From positions 62,001-126,000 of the forward strand of contig NZ_JBFBVU010000002.1 in NCBI RefSeq assembly GCF_040689105.1: a stretch of DNA of 64,000 nt, read 5' to 3'. Made by a program: the position numbers and the translations under genes. This stretch comes from Meridianimarinicoccus marinus. GTDB lineage: Bacteria > Pseudomonadota > Alphaproteobacteria > Rhodobacterales > Rhodobacteraceae. Of this stretch, positions 1 to 10,771 are shown one piece after another; the first letter of the stretch is position 1, and each line of letters starts with the position of its first letter. The notes beneath the pieces were generated by a model that did no database searches, was not told the DNA's origin, and saw only the letters and a list, made by a program, of their open reading frames with translations.

Positions 1-1
1 C

Positions 2-745
2 TCTGACCAGATGCTGGACGATCAGCTTGACTTCCTGAACAGCTTTGCTGCACCGACGCTGTATTCCCCCGGCGACAACGAATGGACCGACTGTCACCGC
101 GCCAAGGCGGGCGGCTTCGACCCGCTGGAACGTCTGGACTACATCCGCAACACCTATTACGTCGATCCCGCCACCAGCTTTGGCCAGGCCCCGGTGGAGG
201 TGACCCATCAGGGCGATGCCGGCTATCCCGAGAACACGCGGCTTCTTCTGAACGACGTGATGTTCATCACCACCCATGTGGTCGGCTCGAACAACAACTT
301 CGAAATCCGGGATCCCAGCGCGGTCGCGGAATTCATGGCCCGCGATGCCGCCAACCTTGACTGGCTGAAGGCCAGCTTTGCCGCCGCCGACAATGCCGCC
401 GCCATCGTTCTGGCGATCCACGCGGACATGTTCGAGTTTGGTTTCGGCACCTCGTCGAATCCGGAGGCTTTCGTGCGGCATTCCGGCTTTCAGAATTTCG
501 GGTCTGAGCTGGTCCGCCTGGCCAACGGCTTCGGCAAGCCGGTGCTGCTGGTGTTTGGCGACAGCCATACATTCCGCATGTTCCGCCCCTTCCCCAAGAC
601 CAGCCCGCATGTGATGGCGCTGGAAACCTTCGGGTCCAAGGACATGCACGCGGTCGAGGTCACGGTGACCCCCGAGGACGCCTTTCCCTTCGCGATCCAG
701 CCGCTGCTGAACCCGGCGGTGCCGATCACGGCGCCGCAGATGTGA
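2..745 (+). CDS. Metallophosphoesterase, 3' part only
   Basis: Only the last 247 residues are in the window; the frame is open to the left edge, so the true start is upstream. The visible part carries GDNEWTDCHR near its start, the GDNE metal-binding block of calcineurin-like phosphoesterases, then histidine/aspartate-containing blocks (IHADMFEF about residue 140, GDSHTFRMF about residue 184) that fit later metal ligands. The fold and the extra WTDCHR resemble large exported phosphoesterases of proteobacteria, but the signal peptide region is outside the window. Substrate unknown. It is followed by a strong hairpin shared with the convergent helicase gene. Confidence 0.7.
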   Translation, partial: SDQMLDDQLDFLNSFAAPTLYSPGDNEWTDCHRAKAGGFDPLERLDYIRNTYYVDPATSFGQAPVEVTHQGDAGYPENTRLLLNDVMFITTHVVGSNNNFEIRDPSAVAEFMARDAANLDWLKASFAAADNAAAIVLAIHADMFEFGFGTSSNPEAFVRHSGFQNFGSELVRLANGFGKPVLLVFGDSHTFRMFRPFPKTSPHVMALETFGSKDMHAVEVTVTPEDAFPFAIQPLLNPAVPITAPQM

Positions 746-771
746 GGGGGCTCGAAGCTTCCGCGAAACGC

Positions 772-797
772 AAAGGGGCGCCCGATGGCGCCCCTTT
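772..797. terminator. Bidirectional hairpin terminator
   Basis: Perfect 11-base arms (772-782 and 787-797) around the loop CGAT, with AAA on one flank and TTT on the other, so it can work in both directions. It sits between the convergent phosphoesterase and helicase genes. There is no long T tract, so strength is uncertain. Confidence 0.7.
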
Positions 798-814
798 GGT
801 GTCTGTGATCCGGA

Positions 815-2089
815 TCAGGCCGCCTTGCGCGGGCCCTTGCGGCGCGAGCGGCTGCGGGCACCGGCAGGCTTGCTGCTGCCTTGCGGCTTGCCGCCGCCGC
901 GCCCCGGACGGGGTCCACCCCGACCCTTGCCACCACCACCACGGGCGGGCGGGCTGACATCTTCCCACGGCGTGCCTCCGGCCACCGGGATCGAGGTCTT
1001 CATGGTCCGCTCGATGTCGCGCAGCTCGCCCATCTCGTCGGGGGCGCAGAAGGCCACGGCCCAGCCGTCGGCCCCGGCACGGGCGGTGCGGCCGATGCGG
1101 TGGACATAATTGTCGGCCACATTCGGCAGGTCGTAGTTGTAGACGTGCCGCACATCGGGAATGTCGATGCCGCGCGCGGCCACATCGGTGGCGACCAGAA
1201 CCTTGATCTGACCAGCCTTGAAGGCGGTGATGGCGCGGTCGCGCTGGCCCTGGCTGCGGTTGCCGTGAATGGCCGAGGTCGCAAACCCGGCTTTTTCCAG
1301 ATGCCGCGCCAGACGGTCGGCCCCGTGCTTGGTGCGCACGAAGACCAGTGCGCGATCTTCATTGTGCTTGCGCATCAAGTCGATCAGCAGGTCGGTCTTG
1401 CCGGCCTTGGCGACGAAATGGATCGACTGGTCCACCTTGTCGGCGGCCTTGCCCGGAGGGCTGACGGCCACGCGCACGGCGTCGGTCAGATAGGCATTCG
1501 ACAGCTCGGCCATCTGCTTGGGCATGGTGGCCGAGAACAGCATGGTCTGCCGTTCGGGCGCCAGCAGCGGCGCGATCTTGCGCAGCGCATGGATGAAGCC
1601 CAGGTCCAGCATCTGGTCGGCCTCGTCCAGCACCAGGAACCGGGTCTGGTCCAGGAACACGGCCTTGCGGTCGAGCAGGTCCAGAAGCCGCCCCGGGGTG
1701 GCGACCAGAATGTCGGTGCCGCGCTCAAGCCGCTTGATCTGGGCGTTGATGGACACGCCCCCAACCACCAGACCGATGCGGACATGGCCGCCGGCGGAAT
1801 AGGCCATCAGGTTGTCGGCGATCTGCTTGGCCAGTTCCCGCGTCGGGGCCAGCACCAGGCCACGCACGCTTTTGGGCGCGGGTTTCGAGCCCATGCCCGA
1901 GATCACATGCAGCAGCGGCAGGCCAAAGGCGGCGGTCTTGCCGGTGCCGGTCTGCGCCAGACCCATCACGTCACGGCCGTTCATGGCGTGCGGGATGGCC
2001 TGGGTCTGAATGGGTGTCGGGTCGGTAATGCCAAGGTCTTTCAGCTTGGCCACAAGGCGGGGCGCAAGGCCCAGCATGTCAAAATCCAT
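815..2089 (-). CDS. DEAD-box RNA helicase (RhlE-like)
   Basis: ATP-dependent RNA helicase of 424 residues. In order: Q motif (PTPIQ, about residue 24), Walker A AQTGTGKT (about 46), PTRELAKQ (Ia), VLDEAD (motif II, about 152), SAT (motif III), DVAARGID (motif V) and HRIGRTARAG (motif VI), followed by a basic Gly/Arg/Lys-rich tail ending RRKGPRKAA, typical of RhlE-group helicases that bind structured RNA. The chosen start MDFDML has AAAGGA upstream on this strand; a longer frame upstream has no family support. Single-gene unit, divergent from the hydrolase gene. Likely role is ribosome assembly or RNA turnover, inferred from the family. Confidence 0.93.
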   Translation of the reverse strand: MDFDMLGLAPRLVAKLKDLGITDPTPIQTQAIPHAMNGRDVMGLAQTGTGKTAAFGLPLLHVISGMGSKPAPKSVRGLVLAPTRELAKQIADNLMAYSAGGHVRIGLVVGGVSINAQIKRLERGTDILVATPGRLLDLLDRKAVFLDQTRFLVLDEADQMLDLGFIHALRKIAPLLAPERQTMLFSATMPKQMAELSNAYLTDAVRVAVSPPGKAADKVDQSIHFVAKAGKTDLLIDLMRKHNEDRALVFVRTKHGADRLARHLEKAGFATSAIHGNRSQGQRDRAITAFKAGQIKVLVATDVAARGIDIPDVRHVYNYDLPNVADNYVHRIGRTARAGADGWAVAFCAPDEMGELRDIERTMKTSIPVAGGTPWEDVSPPARGGGGKGRGGPRPGRGGGKPQGSSKPAGARSRSRRKGPRKAA

Positions 2090-2448
2090 GAAGGATCGTC
2101 CTTTCGGCAGGCACAACAACGCCTGCTTGTGCCGTCTGCCAAATGCAGCGGCGGTTGCAGTGGACGCCCGGAGCGGCACGCCTTGCGCGCCGAATGGGGC
2201 CCTGACCCCTGCGTGAAATGGAACCAGAAAACGATGTCAGGCCTATGCCGTCGTCCCGATGCACGGGGCGGCTTACTGCTCACGCGGCAGTGGCCTTGAG
2301 GGGCACATGGGGCATCGCGGCGCAGATGTCAACATTTCTGCGCCCGGCCTCGCGAACTGTCACCCTTGCGTGACAGCATGGCCACCGCCCTTGTCCACGA
2401 CCCGGCCCTGCCGCATCTTTGACACACTCTCAAAACGACGGGGTCGTC
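2090..2448. other. Divergent intergenic region, 359 bases
   Basis: No convincing gene. It separates the divergent helicase and hydrolase genes and must hold both promoters. An inverted repeat lies at 2357-2376 (CTGTCAC, six-base loop, GTGACAG), a candidate operator. A perfect TTGACA occurs at 2419, but a matching -10 would fall on the hydrolase start codon. Confidence 0.5.
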
Positions 2449-3678
2449 ATGGCGACAGAACGCTTCACTTTCGAAGGGCAGGACGGCTTGCGTCTGGCGG
2501 CACAGCTGGATCTGCCGGATGGGCCGGTGCTGGCCACGGCGCTGTTTGCCCATTGCTTCACCTGCGGCAAGGATATCGCCGCCGCGCGCCGCATTGCCGG
2601 ACGCCTGTCGGCCATGGGCATCGCGGTGTTGCGGTTCGATTTCACCGGGCTGGGCCACAGCGAAGGCGAATTCGAGAACACCACGTTTTCCTCCAACGTC
2701 GCCGATCTGGTCGCGGCGGCGCGGGCGCTGGACGCGCGCGGACTGTCTCCGGATCTTCTGATCGGCCATTCGCTGGGCGGGGCCGCGGTGTTGCGGGCTG
2801 CCGCCCAGATCCCGTCGGTGCGCGCCGTGGCCACCCTGGGTGCGCCCTTCGATCCCGGCCATGTCACCCATAATTTCGGCGGTGCGCTGGAGCGGATCAC
2901 CACGGATGGCGTGGCCGAGGTTTCGCTGGGCGGCCGCCCGGTGCGCATCGGCAAGGGCTTTGTCGAGGATATCTCGAACGCCTCGCTGACCGAGGCCATT
3001 GGCCATCTGGGCAAGGCGCTTCTGGTTCTGCACGCGCCGCGCGACGCGGTGGTGGGCATTGAAAACGCCGCCCAGATCTTCCAGGCCGCGCGCCATCCCA
3101 AAAGCTTCGTCACGCTGGACGAGGCTGACCATCTGATCTCGCGTCCCGCCGATGCCGAATACGCCGCCGAAGTCATTGCCGCATGGGCCAGACGCTATTT
3201 GGACCTGCGCCCGCCCGCGCCGCCGCCCGGCGTGCCCGAGGGGATCATCCGGGTGGCCGAGGCCGACCCCGACGGCTTCCTGCAAGATGTATCCAGCGGC
3301 CCCAAGCATCACGCGCTGGCCGATGAGCCGCTGGCCTATGGCGGCACCGACCGGGGCATGTCGCCCTATGGATTTCTGGCCGCCGGTCTGGGCGCCTGCA
3401 CCTCGATGACCATCCGCATGTACGCGCGGCGCAAGGGCTGGGACCTGGACCATGTGTCGGTGGATGTCTCCCACGACAAGATGCACGCCCAGGATGCCAA
3501 TGCCGGGGTGACCCCGCGCATCGACACCTTCCATCGGCTGATCCGGCTGGAGGGCGATCTGGACGACGCGCAACGCGCCAAATTGCTGGAGATTGCCGAC
3601 AAATGCCCGGTGCACCGCACGCTGGAAAGCGGCGCCAAGGTGGTCACCGAATTGGCTAACCCCGGCGCCCGCGACTGA
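2449..3678 (+). CDS. Alpha/beta hydrolase-OsmC fusion protein
   Basis: A two-domain protein of 409 residues. Residues about 1-250 form an alpha/beta hydrolase with the nucleophile elbow GHSLGG (about residue 106) and a late catalytic His in DEADHL. Residues about 270-409 form an OsmC-type domain with the two conserved cysteines in GLGACTSMT and KCPVHRTLE, the pair used by OsmC/Ohr proteins to reduce organic hydroperoxides. This architecture is known in proteobacteria. Combined role is inferred: hydrolysis of an ester or lipid coupled to peroxide detoxification. The ATG at 2449 is preferred over an upstream TTG at 2419. The stop codon directly abuts that of uvrA on the other strand, with no base between. 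Confidence 0.88.
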   Translation: MATERFTFEGQDGLRLAAQLDLPDGPVLATALFAHCFTCGKDIAAARRIAGRLSAMGIAVLRFDFTGLGHSEGEFENTTFSSNVADLVAAARALDARGLSPDLLIGHSLGGAAVLRAAAQIPSVRAVATLGAPFDPGHVTHNFGGALERITTDGVAEVSLGGRPVRIGKGFVEDISNASLTEAIGHLGKALLVLHAPRDAVVGIENAAQIFQAARHPKSFVTLDEADHLISRPADAEYAAEVIAAWARRYLDLRPPAPPPGVPEGIIRVAEADPDGFLQDVSSGPKHHALADEPLAYGGTDRGMSPYGFLAAGLGACTSMTIRMYARRKGWDLDHVSVDVSHDKMHAQDANAGVTPRIDTFHRLIRLEGDLDDAQRAKLLEIADKCPVHRTLESGAKVVTELANPGARD

Positions 3679-6540
<2,862 letters not shown>

Positions 6541-6604
6541 GACCCACCTCGACGATATCCGCATAACCTAGGGGATCGGCGGCGAGTCTCCAATGAGAAA
6601 CTGT

Positions 6605-6619
6605 GAACAAAGAGTGAAC
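6605..6619 (-). promoter_or_regulatory. LexA (SOS) box upstream of uvrA
   Basis: GAAC-AAAGAGT-GAAC on the plus strand, that is GTTC-N7-GTTC reading toward uvrA. This is exactly the direct-repeat LexA operator described for alphaproteobacteria including Rhodobacter. It lies 65-79 bases before the uvrA start, a normal operator position. Confidence 0.85.
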
Positions 6620-6728
6620 TTCATGCGCAATCTTGATGGGCGTCGGAATTGCGTTCCTGACGCGCGGTTCCCGAAAATCGGAAAATGGTTTACGTTAGGG
6701 CAGCATAACCGCCGAGGAGGCCCGTGCC

Positions 6729-7427
6729 ATGATCCCGCCAGACATGCTCATTGTTTCTGTTGCTGCGATGGTGATCATCATCGGCTTCGCGATTTATGTA
6801 AGCGAGCTGTTCTATTCGGACCCTATCGTCAAACCAAGTTGCCGGGTTCAGATCACCGCAGCAACGGCCGCGACAATTGCCCTTGGAATACTCTATCTGC
6901 CAATGCTGATTATCTTTCCGCGCGGCTTTTTTGCCGTGACAATGACTGAAATCGCGATTGTTGCAGCAATTGTCGTGATTCTGATTCTTTTCTTCACTCA
7001 GAAAGCACTGCCACATTACAAAGCTAAGATACGCAGCAAAGCCCGACTCGACTATGGCGCTGATCTGTTCACAACCCTCATGGGAAAACCGCCGACCGGT
7101 TCATCTGGCGATCCCACTGCTGAATTGATCTCATTCTGGGACCTCGCAGCGCTTGGCGGTCTGGACAAGGAAAAACTCACGGAGCTTGCAGATCTGGCCG
7201 CGCGGCTCAAGGCAGACGAGGAGGCCGCCTATGATCCCACCGAACTCTGGGTTCATCTCGGCTCGGTTTCCGGCGGACAACGGGCGGCATTGACTGCAAT
7301 CAACTACTTATTGGATGCGATCGAAACCGCATTGAAAGGCGGCGACCTGACCGATGAGGAGCGGGAAAAGCTGGAGCAACTCAAGCGGGATATTCAAGAG
7401 CTTCGTGACAAGGCCCCGACGCAGTGA
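6729..7427 (+). CDS. Unknown membrane protein with soluble C-terminal half
   Basis: 232 residues; family not recognised. Three hydrophobic segments fill the first half (about residues 5-24, 42-64 and 72-95), followed by a charged soluble region of about 135 residues whose end (REKLEQLKRDIQELRDK) looks like a short coiled coil. A strong ribosome site (GAGGAGG) precedes the ATG. Base composition is lower than that of its neighbours (47% GC in one sampled 60-base line against about 70%), hinting at later acquisition or relaxed codon use. Stands alone between uvrA and nadE, convergent with nadE. Confidence 0.75.
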   Translation: MIPPDMLIVSVAAMVIIIGFAIYVSELFYSDPIVKPSCRVQITAATAATIALGILYLPMLIIFPRGFFAVTMTEIAIVAAIVVILILFFTQKALPHYKAKIRSKARLDYGADLFTTLMGKPPTGSSGDPTAELISFWDLAALGGLDKEKLTELADLAARLKADEEAAYDPTELWVHLGSVSGGQRAALTAINYLLDAIETALKGGDLTDEEREKLEQLKRDIQELRDKAPTQ

Positions 7428-7448
7428 CCCGGCGGCCGGCGCGCCCCG

Positions 7449-9107
7449 TCAGCCCTTGTCGCGCCACCGGTTGACGATGGGATAGCGGCGATCCAGCCAG
7501 AAGGCGCGTTTCGACAGGCGCACGCCGGGGGCGGCCTGGTGGCGCTTGTATTCGCTGATGTAGAGCAGATGCTCGACCCGCTTGACGGTGTCGCGGTCAA
7601 AGCCTGCCGCCACCACCTCGGCGACCGAGGCGTCCTCGTCCACCAGCATCTCCAGAATGCGGTCCAGCACCTCATAGGGGGGCAGGCTGTCGTCGTCGCG
7701 CTGGTCGTCGCGCAATTCGGCCGAGGGCGGCTTGTCGATGACGCGGGGCGGGATGACCTCGCCCGCCGGGGCCAGCATCCACGGCGCGTGGTTGGCGTTG
7801 CGCCAGCGGCACATGGCGAAAACGCGAGTCTTGTAGAGATCCTTGATCGGGTTGTAGCCGCCCGCCATATCGCCATAGATCGTGGCATAGCCCACTGCCA
7901 CCTCGGACTTGTTGCCGGTGGTCAGCAGCATTTCGCCGAACTTGTTGGACAGGGCCATCAGCAGCAGGCCGCGCATCCGCGATTGCAGGTTTTCCTCGGT
8001 CAGGTCGGGCTTGGTGCCCGCGAACAGCGGCGCCAGTGCTTCGGTCGCGGCATCCACCGGGCCCGAGATCGGCAGATCATCCAGACGACAGCCAAGCTGG
8101 GTTGCCACGCCCGCTGCATCCTGAAGCGAGGTCTGCGAGGTATAGCGCGACGGCAGCATCACGCAGCGCACGTTTTCGGGGCCAAGCGCATCGGCGGCGA
8201 TGGCCGCGACCAGCGCCGAGTCGATGCCGCCCGAAAGCCCCAGCAGCACCTTGGAAAAGCCGCTTTTGGCCAGATAGTCCTGCAGGCCGATGACCATGGC
8301 CCGGTAATCCTGCGCAAAGCTGTCGGGCCGCGCCGGGCGGTCGCCGTCGACGATGCGCCAGCCGCCGGGGGTTTCTTCCAGATCCACATGGGTGATCGAC
8401 GTGTCGAACAGCGGCATCTGGAAGGCCAGTACGCCACCGGGGTTCAGCCCGAAACTGCCGCCGTCGAAGACCTGGTCATCCTGCCCGCCGACCATGTTGA
8501 GATAGATGATCGGCAGCCCGGTCTCGATGGTGCGGGCGACCATGTGGTTCAGGCGTTCGTCGTGCTTTTCACGATGATAGGGGGAGCCATTGGGCACCAG
8601 CAGGATCTCGGCGCCGCTTTCGGCCTGTGCCTCGGCCACATCCGGATGCCAGGCGTCCTCGCAGATGGGCGAGCCGATCCGCAGCGGCCCGATCCGGTAG
8701 GGCCCGGAAATCGCGCCCGAGGAATAGAGCCGCACCTCGTCGAACACGTCGGAATTGGGCAGTTCGTGCTTGAACACCCGCGCCACCACATGCCCGTCCT
8801 TCAGAACGTGATAGCCGTTGTAAAGCTTGCCCTCGGCCATCCAGGGCGCGCCGATGGCAAGCGCCGGGCCGCCGGTCAGACCGCGCGCCAGCGCCTCGAG
8901 CGCGCCCATGCAATCGGCCACGAAGGCCGGTTTCTTCACCAGGTCCTGCGTCTGGTAACCCGACAGGAACATCTCGGGCAGCGCCACCATGTCGGCGCCC
9001 GCGTCGCGGCCGGCCTCCCACGCCTGCCGGGCCAGCGCGGCGTTGTCCTCCAGCGCGCCAAGGCGCGGGTTCATCTGGGCCAGGGTCAGGCGAAAGGTCT
9101 GCGGCAT
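7449..9107 (-). CDS. nadE: Glutamine-dependent NAD+ synthetase
   Basis: Last step of NAD synthesis: amidation of deamido-NAD using ammonia from glutamine. 552 residues. N-terminal nitrilase-type glutaminase domain (about 1-250) with the expected triad: Glu in LPEMF (E45), Lys in FKHELPN and Cys in ICEDAW. C-terminal synthetase domain from about 275 with the ATP pyrophosphatase P-loop SGGIDSALVAA and the KSEVAVGYATIYGDMAGG block. Divergent from the MORN gene across a 132-base promoter region. Nothing unusual. Confidence 0.97.
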   Translation of the reverse strand: MPQTFRLTLAQMNPRLGALEDNAALARQAWEAGRDAGADMVALPEMFLSGYQTQDLVKKPAFVADCMGALEALARGLTGGPALAIGAPWMAEGKLYNGYHVLKDGHVVARVFKHELPNSDVFDEVRLYSSGAISGPYRIGPLRIGSPICEDAWHPDVAEAQAESGAEILLVPNGSPYHREKHDERLNHMVARTIETGLPIIYLNMVGGQDDQVFDGGSFGLNPGGVLAFQMPLFDTSITHVDLEETPGGWRIVDGDRPARPDSFAQDYRAMVIGLQDYLAKSGFSKVLLGLSGGIDSALVAAIAADALGPENVRCVMLPSRYTSQTSLQDAAGVATQLGCRLDDLPISGPVDAATEALAPLFAGTKPDLTEENLQSRMRGLLLMALSNKFGEMLLTTGNKSEVAVGYATIYGDMAGGYNPIKDLYKTRVFAMCRWRNANHAPWMLAPAGEVIPPRVIDKPPSAELRDDQRDDDSLPPYEVLDRILEMLVDEDASVAEVVAAGFDRDTVKRVEHLLYISEYKRHQAAPGVRLSKRAFWLDRRYPIVNRWRDKG

Positions 9108-9239
9108 GGGCGGTCTCCTGCTCTTGCCCCTTCCTTAAATTGCTGGCGCGGTAAGGGGAAGCGCCTGTTCCGGGCATGTTGCTCCGCCCCGCGCGATGAT
9201 CTAGCACTTGGGCACGAGAACCGGGAAGGCAGGCAGGTC

Positions 9240-10742
9240 ATGATGGGGCGGAAACGCGCGGTACGGGCATTGGCGGCGACGGCACTGGCGGCACTGGTCG
9301 CAAATGCCGTCTCGGCGCAGGATCTGGGTCCGGTGGTGACGCAGCAATACACCAACGGCGGCGTCTACGAAGGCACCATGAAAAACGGCAAGCCGCATGG
9401 ACAGGGCCGCTATACCCTGCCCAACGGGTATGAGTACGACGGCACCTGGGCGGATGGCGAACGCACCGGCACCGGCACCACCAAATTCGTCGACGGCAGC
9501 ATCTACGAGGGCGAGGTCGAGAACGGCCTGCCGCAGGGCACCGGCCAGGTGGCGCTGCTGGATGGCTCGGTCATCATCGGCACCTGGGTCGAGGGCGCGC
9601 TCAGCGGCGAGGCCACGGCCACCTATGCCGACGGCTCGGTCTACATGGGCACCTTCGAGAACAACCAGCGCCACGGCACCGGCACCTGGACCCGCCCCGA
9701 CGGCTATGTCTATGACGGCGGCTGGGACGCGGGAAAGCGCAGCGGCAGCGCCACCATCACCTTCCCCGACGGCGCCCGCTATGAGGGCGAGATGCGGTCG
9801 GACAAGCGCAACGGCACCGGCAAGCTGACCATGCCCGACGGGTTCACCTATGACGGTGCCTGGATCGACGACCAGATGAACGGCTTTGGCCGCGTCACCT
9901 ATGTCAACGGCGACGTCTACGAAGGCGTGCTGGTGCAGGGCCAGCGGTCGGGCAACGGCAAGATGACCTATGCCAACAGCGACATCTATGAAGGCGCCTT
10001 CGTCGCGGACGAGCGCAATGGCACCGGCACCTTCATCGGCACCGATGGCTATCGCTACGAAGGTGAATGGGTGGCGGGCACCCATCATGGCCAGGGTCGG
10101 CTGACCTATCCCGATGGCTCGGTCTATGAAGGCCAGTTCGACAACAACCTGCCGCACGGCGCGGGCCGCGTCACCTATGCCAATGGCGATGTCTACGAAG
10201 GCGACTGGCTGGAGGGTGAGATCAACGGCCAGGGGGCCAGCCGCTATGCCAGTGGCGTGGTCTACGAGGGCAGCTTTCAGGCCGGCGTGCCGCAGGGCCA
10301 GGGCACCCTGACCGGCCCCGACGGCTATCGCTATTCTGGCGGCTGGGATGCAGGCGTGCGCGATGGCGCGGGCGAGGTCACCTACCCCGACGGCTCGCGC
10401 TATTCCGGCACCTTCCGCAACGATCAGTTCCACGGTCCGGGCCGCTGGGAAAGCGCCGATGGCGTGATCTATGACGGGGTCTGGCAGGATGGCGCCATCA
10501 CCGGCGAAGGCCGGGTGACCTATGCCTCGGGCGATGTCTATGAGGGCGCGCTGGTGGACGGCAAGCGCGAAGGACAAGGCACGCTCACCTACGCCTCGGG
10601 CGAGGTGCTGACCGGCCTGTGGCGCAACGGCGTGATGATCGATGGCGAGACCCTTCCCGCACCTGAACCAGCCCCTGAGGCCGCCGCAGACACGGCCCCC
10701 GACGCCGCGCCCAACAGCGCCCCCGCAACGGACTCGCAATAG
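9240..10742 (+). CDS. Exported MORN-repeat protein, 18 repeats
   Basis: 500 residues. A cleavable signal peptide is clear (basic MMGRKR start, hydrophobic core, likely cut after VSA before QDLG). From about residue 40 the protein consists of 18 consecutive 23-residue MORN repeats of the form Y-E/D-G...G...G-x-G...DG, plus a half repeat, then a Pro/Ala-rich tail. MORN repeats form an extended beta-hairpin ribbon; in other systems they bind phospholipid or scaffold proteins, and here an envelope role is inferred only. The underlying DNA is a degenerate 69-base tandem repeat. Start chosen at the first of two adjacent ATGs before the signal peptide. The next gene follows after 29 bases and may be co-transcribed. 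Confidence 0.88.
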   Translation: MMGRKRAVRALAATALAALVANAVSAQDLGPVVTQQYTNGGVYEGTMKNGKPHGQGRYTLPNGYEYDGTWADGERTGTGTTKFVDGSIYEGEVENGLPQGTGQVALLDGSVIIGTWVEGALSGEATATYADGSVYMGTFENNQRHGTGTWTRPDGYVYDGGWDAGKRSGSATITFPDGARYEGEMRSDKRNGTGKLTMPDGFTYDGAWIDDQMNGFGRVTYVNGDVYEGVLVQGQRSGNGKMTYANSDIYEGAFVADERNGTGTFIGTDGYRYEGEWVAGTHHGQGRLTYPDGSVYEGQFDNNLPHGAGRVTYANGDVYEGDWLEGEINGQGASRYASGVVYEGSFQAGVPQGQGTLTGPDGYRYSGGWDAGVRDGAGEVTYPDGSRYSGTFRNDQFHGPGRWESADGVIYDGVWQDGAITGEGRVTYASGDVYEGALVDGKREGQGTLTYASGEVLTGLWRNGVMIDGETLPAPEPAPEAAADTAPDAAPNSAPATDSQ

Positions 10743-10771
10743 AGCGCGCAGCGCCCGCGAAAGGACACCCC

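Noticed and set aside
2419..2424. Perfect TTGACA before the OsmC-fusion gene
   Set aside because: A -10 at the right distance would coincide with the start codon, and the following bases do not resemble one.
9350..10640. Tandem 69-base repeats resembling a repeat array
   Set aside because: They encode MORN repeats in one continuous frame after a signal peptide, with no spacers of foreign origin; not a CRISPR array.
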